Source: Stratiolaelaps scimitus (lineage: Eukaryota; Arthropoda; Arachnida; Mesostigmata; Laelapidae). From it: a stretch of 64,000 nt of DNA. The notes below the pieces were generated by a model, which saw only the letters and a program-made list of their open reading frames with translations, was not told where the DNA came from and ran no database searches. Of this stretch, positions 1 to 11,647 are shown in pieces (the stretch's first letter is position 1; each line of letters opens with the position of its first letter). The translations under genes and the position numbers were made by a program. Location of the stretch: contig JABWDB010000001.1 in assembly GCA_019614645.1 (NCBI GenBank), positions 24,359,501-24,423,500 of the forward strand, written 5' to 3'.

Positions 1-628
1 ATCAGCGTGTCCGACCTGTAGTAAGCTAATGCATATTCTTCTACGCAAAATATTGCATATCCCAGTTCTATTTCGATTTCAAACTACATGATTAATTAAT
101 GATGCATAGACTATCGTATTGGGTCTTTAACATCGAATGTAGCAATAGCGGAAGAGCACGTTGTCACTATTGGTGGGAGTAACTGTTTCCTGCAGAGACA
201 TATATATGCAGATAGTGGCGAAGATCTTAACATAAACAAGAGATAACGAACGAATCAAGGAAGGAATCACTGTTCAGAAAACGGGAAGCGTTGTTTGAAC
301 TTACGTCTCTGGTTCAGTGCCATATTTGACATAATTCAGCTCTTAGCAGAATGGCAATGTGCACAAACTGTGCGCAGATAATCTGGAGCCGTGTCGTCGG
401 CTTGGCGATAAAGAACTTTCTCCCACAGCATTCGATCAGTGCCGTTGCGAAATGGTTCGACGAAAATTACCTGATGATATCCACAGCCAAATGTGCGGTA
501 ATCTCGTCCCAAAATCACGACCTTGTATAAACTCTAAATAAATGGCACGCCCGAAATCCGAGCCCAGATGTGTCCATACGGGATATCCATGAGTTTCGTC
601 GTTAGTACCCATATATGTTTTAATGCGC
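1..628. other. No gene seen (left edge)
   Basis: Mixed-composition DNA with short open frames only, none longer than about 80 codons and none with a recognisable motif. I see no repeat, RNA gene or promoter element that I can support. Confidence 0.5.
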
Positions 629-806
629 ATCGAAGTAACGCCAAGCATACAGCCGAAATTACGGGAAGGAGAGATTCTCAACAGAGGATGGTGGTTTTAG
701 GAGACAGAGATATATTGTCATCCACTGCGTCAACCCCGCCTGCATTGGATTGGCCCACCTTTTATGGACATTGGAACGTGTCTAGCGGTGTCAGTGCGCT
801 TGAAAA
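629..806 (+). repeat. Dispersed repeat, copy 1 (probably a transposon-derived coding fragment)
   Basis: This segment aligns over its whole length with 17070-17239. A 25-bp block is identical (676-700 against 17114-17138), and the rest has scattered substitutions and small indels. At the 3' end both copies read in one shared frame. Here it gives PPALDWPTFYGHWNVSSG; in copy 2 it gives PPALDRPTFYKYWNVSSG. About half of the codon differences there are synonymous, which suggests the ancestral element was protein-coding in this frame. The upstream part of this copy is frameshifted relative to copy 2. I do not recognise the protein family; a LINE or LTR element ORF is the natural guess. Confidence 0.7.
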
Positions 807-2663
807 GAATTCCCTCATTTAACACACAAAAAGAAGATTTGATGCCACACATGTAGCTCGCGTGACCAACTCACTATGCAACCCTATTTTTGCTGTTTTG
901 TTAACTGTTCGTTGGCCCTGTACAACAGCCGTTGTAGTTCCTAAGTTTCTGTATTGTTCTGTGATCTAGAGGGCCCATCTAAAGAAGCACATCGACGTCC
1001 TCGGCCAGATGCAGAACAGGTTTATACAGAACAGGAGTCAGTACGAGATACAACGCCCCGCGAGAAACCATTGCTCTTAGGTCATTAAAAGAGATTCATG
1101 ACGCCGCCTCCGCCGCTGACCTCGGACTGCTGCGTAAGATAGAAAATATTAATGTGACGGACCACGTGGTCCTCGTGGTTCACGAGAATAATTTACGCGG
1201 TGGCAGGACTATCGGCGCCGTCGAGATTGCTCGATTTGAGAGCACTAACAAGTTGTTTTCTTGGAGAATCCCGAGCTCACTCGGACAGTAATTTAAGAAA
1301 TATGAATATGCACACATAGATATAATAAAAACATTAGCCTCTAACGTGCATATTACGACAGTTGCCGCTCTTGGCTACAATGAAGAAGTGTCTGGACTGG
1401 ATTAGATTCAAATACCACTGTTATTTTTAAAAACAAAAATAAATCTCATATTATTTTAATACCACACGCTTATCTTAACTTATTGATAACTTGAGCATTC
1501 TCTGCCATAACGTTTTGTGGATTTAGTATTTTTTACTTTAGCTTACACAGTGCGCTACTTAAGTGTGAATACATGGAAAATTATTTCACAAATAGTGCAC
1601 GGACGGTTACCTTCGGGACCGTGAAACTTCAATTTACTTACTCTTATAGGTTTGTGTAACTTTCGAACACCCAGTACACATATATATATATATATAGTGA
1701 ATCCATGCAGAGGGACTTAAAGACACATTTTCTAAAATGTCGCATATCGGCCAATATTAATGGAGGTGTTAATGGAGTTGCACACATTTTTCGAACTCTC
1801 CCAGTAGTCGTTACAATCAGTGAAATACGAGTGGAATGGTATCTCAGCAATATTCGCACGCTCGCTATCCGTACAAAAAAAGGCCAAGGTCCTTGATCTT
1901 AAACCTTCGCGTACAAACACTATTCATTTTATCTTTTTGTATAGGTTTTTTTCTTTCGAGTAATTATTATTACATTAGCCTAATACTTAGCCGGGACCTG
2001 TCACTCAGACTGAGTGATACGACGTGACACCGAGCACTCAAGGAGCAGAGCGCTGACCATTAAACGTAAAGAAGTATCGGCTTACCTGAAAATCAAATTA
2101 TCATACGGTTATTGTTGTATGATCCATGTTTGCTTCATTGATACCTGTGACATTACGTCAGGTTCACTCGACAACCATTTCCAAATTGAGTTTATCGTAA
2201 GAGTCACACTCTAGCAAATCCTTATGGTAATCAATAGGAACGCGCCCAGTGGCATTTTTTTGTTCACCTCTCTGCAAACACTATTATAGCAGTTTATATT
2301 AAATATCATATAGACGCCACAAGAAGGCAAACTATTATCAAAAGAAAAATTGAGTTGACGCAGAGCTGAAAATGGAAAGATCAAGTTCAGCAACTTTGTC
2401 AAAATACTTGTCCATACTTTGTCAAATCGTATCTGGCAGTGTCATATTCTTCGAATGGAACATTGTGACGACCCGTTTTCGGCGTTGTTCCACTTCGAAC
2501 AACGAGCAAAGGTTTTTGCTGCCACTGTGACCAGGCGAGACTAGAGAACAACAATGCCGAACGTATGATCCGAGTCGAAGTATGAGGCACATTCGGAACG
2601 TGTGCGCTTCAGCATCGGATTTCGCTTAAGTGTACACCGTACGCTCGTCTTTCCACCTCCTGT
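807..2663. other. No gene seen
   Basis: AT-rich to mixed DNA with no convincing frame. It holds an (AT)n tract at 1680-1696 and a small direct duplication near 1014-1036. The stretch 1090-1290 is more GC-rich but is broken by stops in all frames. Confidence 0.5.
1680..1696. repeat. (AT)n microsatellite
   Basis: Short uninterrupted AT dinucleotide run. Confidence 0.9.
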
Positions 2664-3116
2664 ATGCAAAGTAGCGATGGACCCTGGAAAAATACTGGCC
2701 ATAGTCCCCTGGGTTATAGAGATCCGGTGCTGGTCGGTAACACCGGACACCGGACACACATTCGCCCATCCGTCGACACCTTCGTCTGCAGAAGCAAGTT
2801 TTTCCGAGACTTTCTCCCTCATCTCTCTCTCTCTCCCTCCCTCTCTGACTCTGTACAACGTAGAGTCATCCCTGGTACGCTATTTCTCTGCTGCCGAGGC
2901 GGCGCCGAACGCTGGAACGGCGGAAGGGATCGCGTTTCTCTTCTCTCCCATGGGAAAATGCTATTTACCCCGGAATCTGTCTGCTTGCCTCCCCTGCTGG
3001 CGTACATGCAGGTGCCTCGCATACGAGCGACTGAGCAAGCGGTAGCGAACGTGCGGCAACTACTTGTCTTGCTCAACACTTCCGAGGTCGTTAGCTTCTC
3101 CCCACATATTCCTTGA
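2664..3116 (+). other. Overlapping open frames, coding status doubtful
   Basis: An ATG-started frame of 150 codons runs 2664-3116. A second frame, from the ATG at 2677, stays open to 3045 (122 codons). Both cross a CT-rich tract (2822-2846), so the opportunity for stops is reduced. Neither product has a recognisable motif, signal peptide or clear repeat. Two overlapping open frames of similar length are as expected from low-stop composition, so I treat this as unproven. Confidence 0.12.
2822..2846. repeat. (CT)n-rich tract
   Basis: Interrupted CT/CCT polypyrimidine run followed closely by an AG dinucleotide. It could serve as a splice acceptor tract on the + strand, but no downstream exon is convincing. 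Confidence 0.75.
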
Positions 3117-4309
3117 TCCAAACAAAATGACGGGGTACAACGTGGTTACAGCCACACGCTATTCTCGGTCATGAGTGTCTGGTTCCCGGGTTCCGTGTCT
3201 AGCCGGGCCATGAAACGAAGTCCCACCACCAATGCCACTGGCTTCCCCCCCTCGTTTATGTTACCAGGGAACACAGATGAGGACGCGCCACCATGCCGCC
3301 ATTGCCGTGCGTGACAAGATCTATGAATACGACAGCTTTACGAGACGGGGACAAATGAGAACGAAATGGAAAAATCTGAGATCACTGACAAAGGCGTGTG
3401 CGTGAAGGGGACGAAGATCTTTGTTGATGAATGATTGCTCATTGCCAGTGTAAAAATCCTCGGGCCATATCGACCAATGTCAAAGTGGAAACCATTGTAA
3501 TGAATGGCCGAACGTAACGGCACTTGGGGGACACCTGTGTGCGGTTCAAGAATTGAAGACACTCAATTTAGTCGGGTATCGATGGCCACCGACACCATAG
3601 TAGCCTGTCGGTTGGCCAGCACCAGGATCCGCCATGGCGAGAACTCATCGCGAAATCACCTCTGTTTTGTGACCGCGCAGTTGAATCACGGAGCAGCACG
3701 GAGCTGCAGGTATCAGCATTTACTGCCAAACGCCGCCTATGCGACGTCCGCTGATATCTGAACGTGTAGCGCTCGTAAAATATAATGTGCACTTGACTCA
3801 CTAGTTGAACTACACACAGCTCGTGCAGGATATACATTAGTAACTATGAAGCAACCAGTGTATGCAGAGGGCATGCTGGTCCACAATGGCTTCTAGTATT
3901 CAATTCCAGCGATGTTCTGTATATTTTCAAAATTTATCGATGTCATATAATACATTTAATATCATTCGCCCATTGCCTCCGTTTTCACATGTAGAAAGCA
4001 CAACGAGTGAATAATTGTCCCAGTTTCAGCCTCAGCAGAGAAGACTTGGACGACTATATTTTCATATGTGAGGCAATCACACCGCGTACTCTACCTGTTG
4101 CTAAATTCGCCTAGGGAATTCGAACTCAAAGCGAGTTTGTCATCGGACTTACGAAGTCTGCAGTTTCCCGAGTCCTTCTCGGAACATTCGCCCGTCTACC
4201 CTTCTAAAATTGTTTATGCATCCGTACTATTTTTCACAATCTGTTCAGACATTCACATATCATATATATACTTCCAAGCGTGGGATAGACGAATGACCTT
4301 GTGGGCAAA
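3117..4309. other. No gene seen
   Basis: Mixed DNA with short frames only. Nothing supportable until the LINE relic begins at about 4316. Confidence 0.5.
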
Positions 4310-4315
4310 CTGTAC

Positions 4316-5475
4316 GTAGCTGCCAGTTGCTGACGAGGAGCAAGACTGTCATTGCTGGTGACTTCAATGACCAGGTGATGAACCAATAATCGCTTTTCGT
4401 GAAACACTAGAGGAATTTGGATTCCATAGCGTCACGAACCCGAAAATACCTCATTCATAGGACCGATGGGACCGTCGGTGATAGACCTATTCGCAACAAG
4501 CGTGTCTTCGAAGTCCTATCCATGGGTCTCGTAAACGGTAACCCGACAAGACAGGCCTCGACCGAACGTTGCAAGGCAAAGCGAACAATCAATCTCGGTA
4601 AATTTACAAACGAATGTGCTACTACCATTGTCCTATATGGCCAAGATCCCGACTTTAAAAGGTATCACAATTTCTTAAGTACAGCTCTCGAGCGTCGTCC
4701 TGTAGACTCCACCTCTGAGCCACCCTCAGTGCTGAGAACTCTGTGTCTGCTGTCACCCTCGTTTTTCATCTCTCTGGCAAGCCGAAGGATCGCAACTCGT
4801 GAGCTAGTAGTCAGTGCTCCCGAAATCAATCGGGCTCCCCAGACACAAAGCTTGCGTCCTCCGCCTGAACTGTAAAGCCCGTGTTTAATGGTCGTTTAAC
4901 ACACTTCGACGCCCTAAATAGTGCCTCTACTGTACATTCGTGGATTTCAAGGAAACCTTTGATTTAGGTCCAGAGCTATCATCTTGAACAAGCTGGCCGA
5001 GTTGGTGAGAACTGACACTGTGAGAACTTATGGAAGGCATCCTTCAGAAGAACCCATCAACAACTGACGGTAGGGTGACTGAGAGACGGTATTGGAGAGA
5101 CCATAGGTTTTGCTCAAGGAGGTTATGCCAGTCCTTTGCTGTCCTGCCTCTAGATCTATAATCTCCCGTGTCGCATAAAACAATGGCAGCCATCCGTCAA
5201 TATAATCTTGTACGTCACTCATCTCGCACTGGACAGCAAGACACGATCCTGCAGACACTAGTCACCAGGCACTAGCCACATTTAACCAGTATGTAACCGA
5301 TATGGATCTCAGAATGGACAAGACGAGCACATTCACTGAACTCGGAATTACGCTAACGACAATAGGAAGACTATTCAATGACCACGTCAAGGATCCAAAA
5401 AGCGATGGTTGCGGCAGTATTCATCATAAAAACCCCAAAAGCTGCCAGCGACCACCGCACCGAGCTCTTCAATCT
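4316..5475 (+). mobile_element. Degenerate non-LTR retrotransposon (LINE), APE endonuclease plus reverse transcriptase
   Basis: This is a decayed ORF2-type polyprotein of an APE-endonuclease LINE, read in several frames. Endonuclease: TVIAGDFND at 4345-4371 carries the GDFN motif. It is followed by SVIDLFATS at about 4475-4501, the usual IDL block, now in a different frame. Reverse transcriptase: motif A is CTFVDFKETFDL (about 4931-4966). Motif B is GFAQGGYASPLLSCL (about 5106-5150), then a stop. Motif C should read YADDLAL but is YVTHLAL (5211-5231), so both catalytic aspartates are gone. Downstream, ATFNQYVTDMDLRMDKT (about 5278-5328) matches the post-motif-C region ending in KT. The motifs fall in the order expected for the family, but at least three frameshifts and several stops separate them. 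The copy is 5'-truncated or begins inside the endonuclease. I cannot assign the clade (jockey, CR1 or RTE-like). Confidence 0.75.
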
Positions 5476-6027
5476 CAAGATAGCACCAACCTCTACCTAC
5501 GGAAGCCCTGCATATACTTCGAGGAAAAAGCTCTTGAAACTTGGCATCATCTAAATTCTATTATAGAAGCAGGTGCTCGGACTTCATATGACGATTCGCA
5601 ATCGACTACTTTGTCACCTGCGGGTCAATACAATTTTCGTGAACGACTTTTGCCATGTACATATATAATAGCATAGTCTAGCGCCATATGTCAATACGAT
5701 AAGCTGTACTAGAGTTTCATCACTAAGTTTGCAGTGAAATGGCACTTGTATATGCAAATAAGAGAGTAAAAAAAAATGCTCGATATATCACGTCGATGTC
5801 TGTACTCTAATTTGATCAATTTACCACCTCGCTTCTTCAACCGGCAACACGAAGTAGTCAATATCTCTTGTACTTACATAACGGTCTATTTTGTATACAT
5901 TATGAACTGTCAAGGAAGGAAACGTTATATATTCTATACTGTATAGACAAACGGTAATGGTTGTCGGTCATATCAGGACACCTTGAATTTTGTCACACTG
6001 CTGTTGCTGCTATGTTATTCCTATATT

Positions 6028-6083
6028 ATTATATATATATTTATAATCTCTCTCTCTCTCTCCCTCTCTCTCTATATATATAT
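6028..6083. repeat. Compound (AT)n-(CT)n-(AT)n microsatellite
   Basis: An AT-rich run passes into CT repeats and back to AT repeats within 56 bp. Confidence 0.9.
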
Positions 6084-6486
6084 GGTATACATAGAGCAAA
6101 ACGGAGCGCACCTCTCTCTGCTTGACTTAGACATTCCGTTCGAACGATACATTCCGGCATGAGAAATGCACAAAAAGGCATCGCACCTGCGAGACACCTG
6201 CAGGCTTGAATTCTTGCTTAACCCTATCCATGAGTTAGCGCCTCGGACGACGGGTGTTTGCCTCCATGTTTCCTTCTGTCCGATGGTTCAAGGTATTAAA
6301 GGTTGCTCCATTTTCCATTTGTTTTCTTGAGGTGCATCGCATTTGTCCACTCAGATTATACTGCACATTACAATCATCTGTTCATGACAATGCTTCAGGC
6401 TCTGTTGCTAACGTACATTAGCAACACACCATAGATCCTGTAGGATCAGAAGTTTAGCCTAGACGAGTAAAGAAACATTGTCATAC

Positions 6487-6488
<2 letters not shown>

Positions 6489-6521
<33 letters not shown>
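6489..6521. repeat. (AT)16 microsatellite
   Basis: Uninterrupted AT dinucleotide run of about 32 bp. Confidence 0.95.
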
Positions 6522-6524
<3 letters not shown>

Positions 6525-6638
6525 TCTATATAGAATACATTTGTTCACATACGGAGATCTTGTCCACTAGTTGTATCGCGCCAACCGGCTCTGCGTTTAT
6601 CCAACAGAACAACAACAGATAGAATCATTGTAAGTTGC

Positions 6639-6653
6639 CACACACACACACAC
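6639..6653. repeat. (CA)n microsatellite
   Basis: Seven CA units. Confidence 0.9.
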
Positions 6654-7002
6654 CCATCGCCAACAGTGGACCCCAAAACAGCTGAACTTCATTTGCACTA
6701 ACATTGCATAGACCGCACCCGTTCTCATTATTTCGTTTCAGTATCAAAAACACACTGGAATGTAGCGAGATCGGGCGCGTCTACCACGAATACTACACTT
6801 CCAACACTTGGCCAACATCCCGACACTCCACGTAACGGTGCTCAATCAGTGCTTTCAGGTCTAGTTAACTCGGATCGAGTTATGCTTGCTTGCTCTCCGC
6901 ACTCAACGCATCAACGCGTTGCCGGCTCGGCTACTGGTACCAGCAGCACGTTGAAAGCACTCGGCTGAGCGGCCGAGTCGGTGAAGTCGAAACACTCGCC
7001 AC

Positions 7003-7030
7003 CACTGGCCGGCGATGGTACCGGCCAGTG
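7003..7030. other. Perfect 10-bp hairpin, 8-nt loop
   Basis: Arm 1 (CACTGGCCGG, 7003-7012) and arm 2 (CCGGCCAGTG, 7021-7030) are exact reverse complements around an 8-nt loop. It lies in a GC-rich patch. Function unknown; it may be chance or a stable UTR structure. Confidence 0.6.
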
Positions 7031-7630
7031 ATCGCTTGCCTCACCTCGGCTTTCCTCATTGGCCGACTAGACAAGCTGAGTGACGACAGTGACGTTCTTG
7101 TTTCTCGAATATTGTTGCTTGCTTACTTGCTTACATGTGTGCGTGCATCCTAGTTTGGAGTAGCAGTATACATCTTGTACATACAACACGGCATGACACA
7201 GCTCGGCGAGCCCCGCGCGCTCTGCGAGCATCATGACTGCCATCTGGTGACTAAGGACGTCGATGACGTCAGTCAAGACCTCGATACTCATAGTGGTAGC
7301 TACTATTTGGTGCAGAAGTGACAAGAAGCCGAGACAGAGATGATGGTGACGCCGCCTGCCGCAGAGGTGCTGTTGAGCCGGATCGTTGGCAGCGGCAACA
7401 TACTAACTCGCCCATTGTGAGTCGAGTGTAAACGCGACGAGAACAGCCATTTCCTATATCGTTCTCGGTCTCTCTCGTAATTATTGGTAGTATGATCATA
7501 GAAGGGCCGGCTAGCCATCAATCCAGGCGCACAACAGACTAGAAGTTTCCCTCTCCAAAATCTCTTCCCCACTCTTGCTCGATATATGTATATAGATATG
7601 TATATATAAATACAAAGCGAGAGAGCACTC

Positions 7631-7673
7631 TGTGTATATATATACACATATATATATATATATATATATATAT
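7631..7673. repeat. (AT)n microsatellite with CACA interruption
   Basis: About 43 bp of AT repeats, with GTG and ACAC interruptions near the start. Confidence 0.95.
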
Positions 7674-7910
7674 CTGCTTTTCTCACAACCCTATCATATA
7701 TCATTTTCCAACATCTGTCTTAACCTGTCAGTGCTGCCAATCTCGTTCATATTCGCCGTTCTGCTTTTGAATCTGTTATTGTTTTGATTCTCGTAAGTTC
7801 ATTTGCCGACTTGATCTGTTATATGAGAAAACGGATTTCAGCATTTGAGAAGTGTTTCCGGATTGAGCAGTACCTGGTCGGATTAAGTCAACAACCATAG
7901 ACAAAACAAA

Positions 7911-7928
7911 ATATATATATATATATAT
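7911..7928. repeat. (AT)9 microsatellite
   Basis: Uninterrupted AT run just upstream of the possible microexon. Confidence 0.9.
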
Positions 7929-7962
7929 TCATCACTTGAAGGTTGGTTTTAACCTAATGCAG

Positions 7963-7986
7963 ATAACGCTGTACGAATATGTGAAG
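7963..7986 (+). other. Possible 24-nt microexon
   Basis: A stretch with a plausible branch-point-like CTAAT and a terminal CAG (ending 7962) precedes a 24-nt segment that ends AAG and is followed by GTAAGT, a near-ideal 5' splice site. The segment is in phase (8 codons) and open as ITLYEYVK. The acceptor has only a modest pyrimidine tract and no neighbouring exon is identified. This is a splice-signal observation, not a gene call. Confidence 0.15.
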
Positions 7987-8116
7987 GTAAGTGGGTTTCG
8001 GTCACAGGGTAGTTCATCGCAAATGTGGATATTGAAAATGCCACATCTGTAATATTGTGAATAAAAGACAATTACTAACGAGAAATAAATGCGTACTTAA
8101 CTAATAGAAGAAGATT

Positions 8117-8120
8117 TATA

Positions 8121-8163
<43 letters not shown>
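8117..8163. repeat. (AT)n microsatellite
   Basis: About 47 bp of AT repeats with a single phase break; the longest AT run in the window. Confidence 0.95.
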
Positions 8164-8167
<4 letters not shown>

Positions 8168-8691
8168 CAAGTATCATAGTATCAGGCAATCCCCGTTTCT
8201 ACAATAGTTACTCCTTTGAAACTTGATTAGACGTTTGTATCAGCTGTGTAACTAATTTCTCCTTACGCTATCCTATATATCATTGTCTTTGTCCCACTCC
8301 TGAGCCTACAACGCCGGTTACCAAAACCCCTATTTACATAACACTTTTAACTTCGTATTTGCATTGCATTTGAATATCGTTCACACTCGTTGAGTATTCG
8401 GCTGGCGATATCGTCGGCAGCGGTGATATCACGGTTACGAAATGTATTATACGTGGCACGATGCAACACAATTGAGTGGGTCGGTTGGCGGGCCGGTGAT
8501 CCTGCCACCGAAAGCAAATACTAGTCGGCTTTCTCCTCCATTTCGTTCAATGGTTCATTCGCTTACTCGTTTCGTCAGTCATTGAACAGCTCAACAGCCG
8601 GGTCGGACCGAGAAAGCTCCTCGTCACACAGATAGCTCTGTTCTTTGTCGTCGTCTGTGAGCGAACCGCTTCCGGAAGCGGCAATTCCAAC

Positions 8692-8701
8692 GGGGGGGGG
8701 G
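8692..8701. repeat. Poly-G run
   Basis: Ten consecutive G residues; prone to length error in sequencing. Confidence 0.85.
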
Positions 8702-10690
8702 CTGGTGCCATCCTTCCTACAGAGCCCTGTGTATATATCAGGCGTAGGTGTCTGTGTATGCGTCGGTGTTCGTTTAGTGTATTTGCGACGATCGTATGAG
8801 CAATGGCGCCCGCTCGGCTTTGCTGCCCCAGAGGCAGGTCTGGTCCCAGACAACTTCGAAGTAGATGTGGCTCTTTCATTGTAGGCGGCCGCTGCCAATG
8901 CCGTGAAGACGGATCTTTGTATCCAAGTTAACGCTCGTATGCTCTACGAGGATTAGAGACCATAGACGATTTTGCACGAGTCTACTCGTTTGAGCTAGGC
9001 CGTGCTGTGATTTATAAGCTCCTCACTATAACACATACTGTCACAGGTAGGTCGCACTCAACTATCGACTCGCTGTCATGGCAGTTCGGCCTACGGATGT
9101 GTCCTTGGCTTTCAAGCTGGGCTAACTTGCTGACGTTGGTGTCTGTATATATACCCCTAAAACTATTGCAATTACTGCGCATATCGCACCGATGCGTTCA
9201 ATATATAGTCCCGCTAACAGATATATATATAGAAATACGTAGGTAATAGTGATGGAAGAAATAACAAACAATGAAAATTAAACAATTGTGAGAATAAGGA
9301 GGTATGCGTATCTCTCTTTATAAAAGGTGCTTTCGCGTACATATTGCCCATATCGATAACATTATGTTGGTATGCATTAGACAATGTCTACCCATCCCCG
9401 TGCATTTTGGTCTCCATACTTCAAGTGACCTTCAAGTGAGTGCTAGATGAATGCCTCGTCATGCAAAGGCTGACCGTTAGCGTCATTCGCTATTTCTATG
9501 AATTCGTTCTTGAATGGTGTCTGGAAGACGGTAGCGAAGCGAGTCCAGTAGGTTGAATGGGAACCAGTTAACCTCGTAATGGGCTCCCAAGAACTGGGGT
9601 GGTTAATGCTGGCTCGTCGATAGATGAGTGTCCATGTACACTGATTCAACGCAGGTGGATCATTATCGGTGATATCGTTCCAGCCTATGTTCTGTGCATT
9701 TGACCGTTAGGGAATATCCTTAGCATACGAGAAAAAGTAAAAGTTGCATTATTTTTTTGGCAAGCCAACCTTTGCTAATTTCGTCATTGAGTCATTGCCA
9801 CAACTAAGCTGAAGGTCAACTATACCACAAATTTGAGGTACCGTATGAATAATTTCAACTATATTATATATGTGTAGTATTCTTCACCGTTAAGACTATG
9901 AAGAGGTAAAATTTCATTACCAATTTATAATATAGTTCATAGTATCAAGATTGAAATATAGACCCCGTATTTCAGTATGACGACGTTAGCTTTTCCCAGA
10001 CGCGTTAACAAACGCGATCATAATGAGCAATAATAAATCAGCTGACAGTTTCCAATATCAGCCGCGTTGTTTTTGCAACAGAAGAACACTTCAACATGAA
10101 ACTGATCAATATTTTCCAACCCTCAATGCTAGGTCAGTGCCGGTAAAATGCTACTTTGGTGGATATTTGTTAATTTATGTTATAATACGTCTCTGTATAC
10201 TGTGCAATATAAAATGATGTTGCATATATTGACCCTCTCGTAATTTGAACTGTACTCACGGAAATGACCCGCTGTATCATTAGGATAACCTCAACATTGA
10301 GAATACTCGACACGTTTCCATCTACTGGCTGCTACACGTTGGATAAATAGATTCATTGTCTTCCATTCTTCACACCTGTATATCACATGATAGAAGGCCA
10401 GGCTAGCCCAGTTACTCCTGCTCACGATATGGTAGAGCGAGCAAGGTATTCAGGCGAGATGGCGTTGCTTCCAACAAATAAAGGCTGGAAGCAAGGTGGG
10501 CAGAGCCCTGCTGGCCATGGTCGTCGTGGTTAGCCGTGCCTAATTAGCCAGCTAGGATCCCTAAGCAGATTCGTCGGCATCAGCCGCCGGCCGCCTTCGC
10601 TTGGCCAGACAGCCGGGAGTCACTAGCCAAAAGGCCCAGGGGAGATCGTGGTCTGTGGTGGTTCGCCCAAGTGACCCGTAGGAAAAACAT

Positions 10691-10707
10691 GGCTGGCTGG
10701 CTGGCTT
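10691..10707. repeat. (GGCT)4 microsatellite
   Basis: Four tetranucleotide units in a GC-rich patch. Confidence 0.85.
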
Positions 10708-11621
10708 GCTGCCCGTCTGTGTGTCTGTCGTCGAGTGCCCGCGAACGCTGTTCTCGTACCATCGGCAATCATCGGTAACACCAAGATGATGGTGGAAATC
10801 TTCGCGGTAGTGGTAAATGCGTCGGCTGTGCTGTTTGTCATGACAACGTGAGCGAGTTGACAGAACGTATATTATTAACTCAATCTGTAGCACTTCCAAA
10901 CGCGCAGTTCTAGGCTAAAATCCGCAAGAGCTGCGGATGGCATAAATGAAACGCGCGAATGATAAACTAGGCCACAGACTGACCCGTGAATTCGACGGGA
11001 GAGTGACTTAGGACACTTACCATATTGGCTTTGAAAGACGAAGAACGAAACATGTTCGATAAGACAAACCTACAGTATTAGATACTATTATCCTTTAACG
11101 CTTACATTTTCTAGGGTTATAAGCAAAGCCAATTATTTAAATCTTTTGCAAGGATCACCGCCAGTTTGATGACAAGTTTCGGGAATGTGGTTGTCCGTTC
11201 ATGTGGAAACTAACGAGTTTTCCGACGAGTACATTGCTCCCTTGCATGGTCCCCTCCAGATTAAACTACCATCACCAACATCATCATAAAATTGGCCAAC
11301 AAAGATAAGTGAATAGTCTGAGTACACCGACCTTGTTGCACCTTTTGTGTCCAAATGTTACAGTTTCCTGACCACATTGTTGCCTATATCCTCCCTTCCT
11401 TATAATTAATATAAAACCGTACTGCCGCATTGGCTGTGTGTGAGCAGATCATCAGATAGGGGCATGCCCTACCGTTTCGCAGCTTAAAGCCGCAGTTTCG
11501 TTGGTGTTCGCGGTACTGCAAGGATGCCATGTTATATGTAGCATATGACATTTCTGTATATAACATTATCACAGCTCTAAATTTACCCAGCACGAATGGC
11601 TAAAACATATAATTAACGTAT

Positions 11622-11647
11622 TATATATATATATATATATATATATA
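11622..11647. repeat. (AT)13 microsatellite
   Basis: Uninterrupted AT run. Confidence 0.95.

Noticed and set aside
2602..3116. Two overlapping frames of 122-150 codons taken as a gene.
   Set aside because: Overlapping frames across a low-stop CT tract, with no motif. Kept only as a doubtful entry.
6360..6425. HDNA followed by VA in one frame, like the HDNARPH-VA block of mariner transposases.
   Set aside because: The RPH residues are missing and no other transposase block was found on either side.
9446..9706. An 87-codon - strand open segment of ordinary protein-like composition.
   Set aside because: No ATG, no splice signals and no motif. Random DNA of this base composition gives similar segments.
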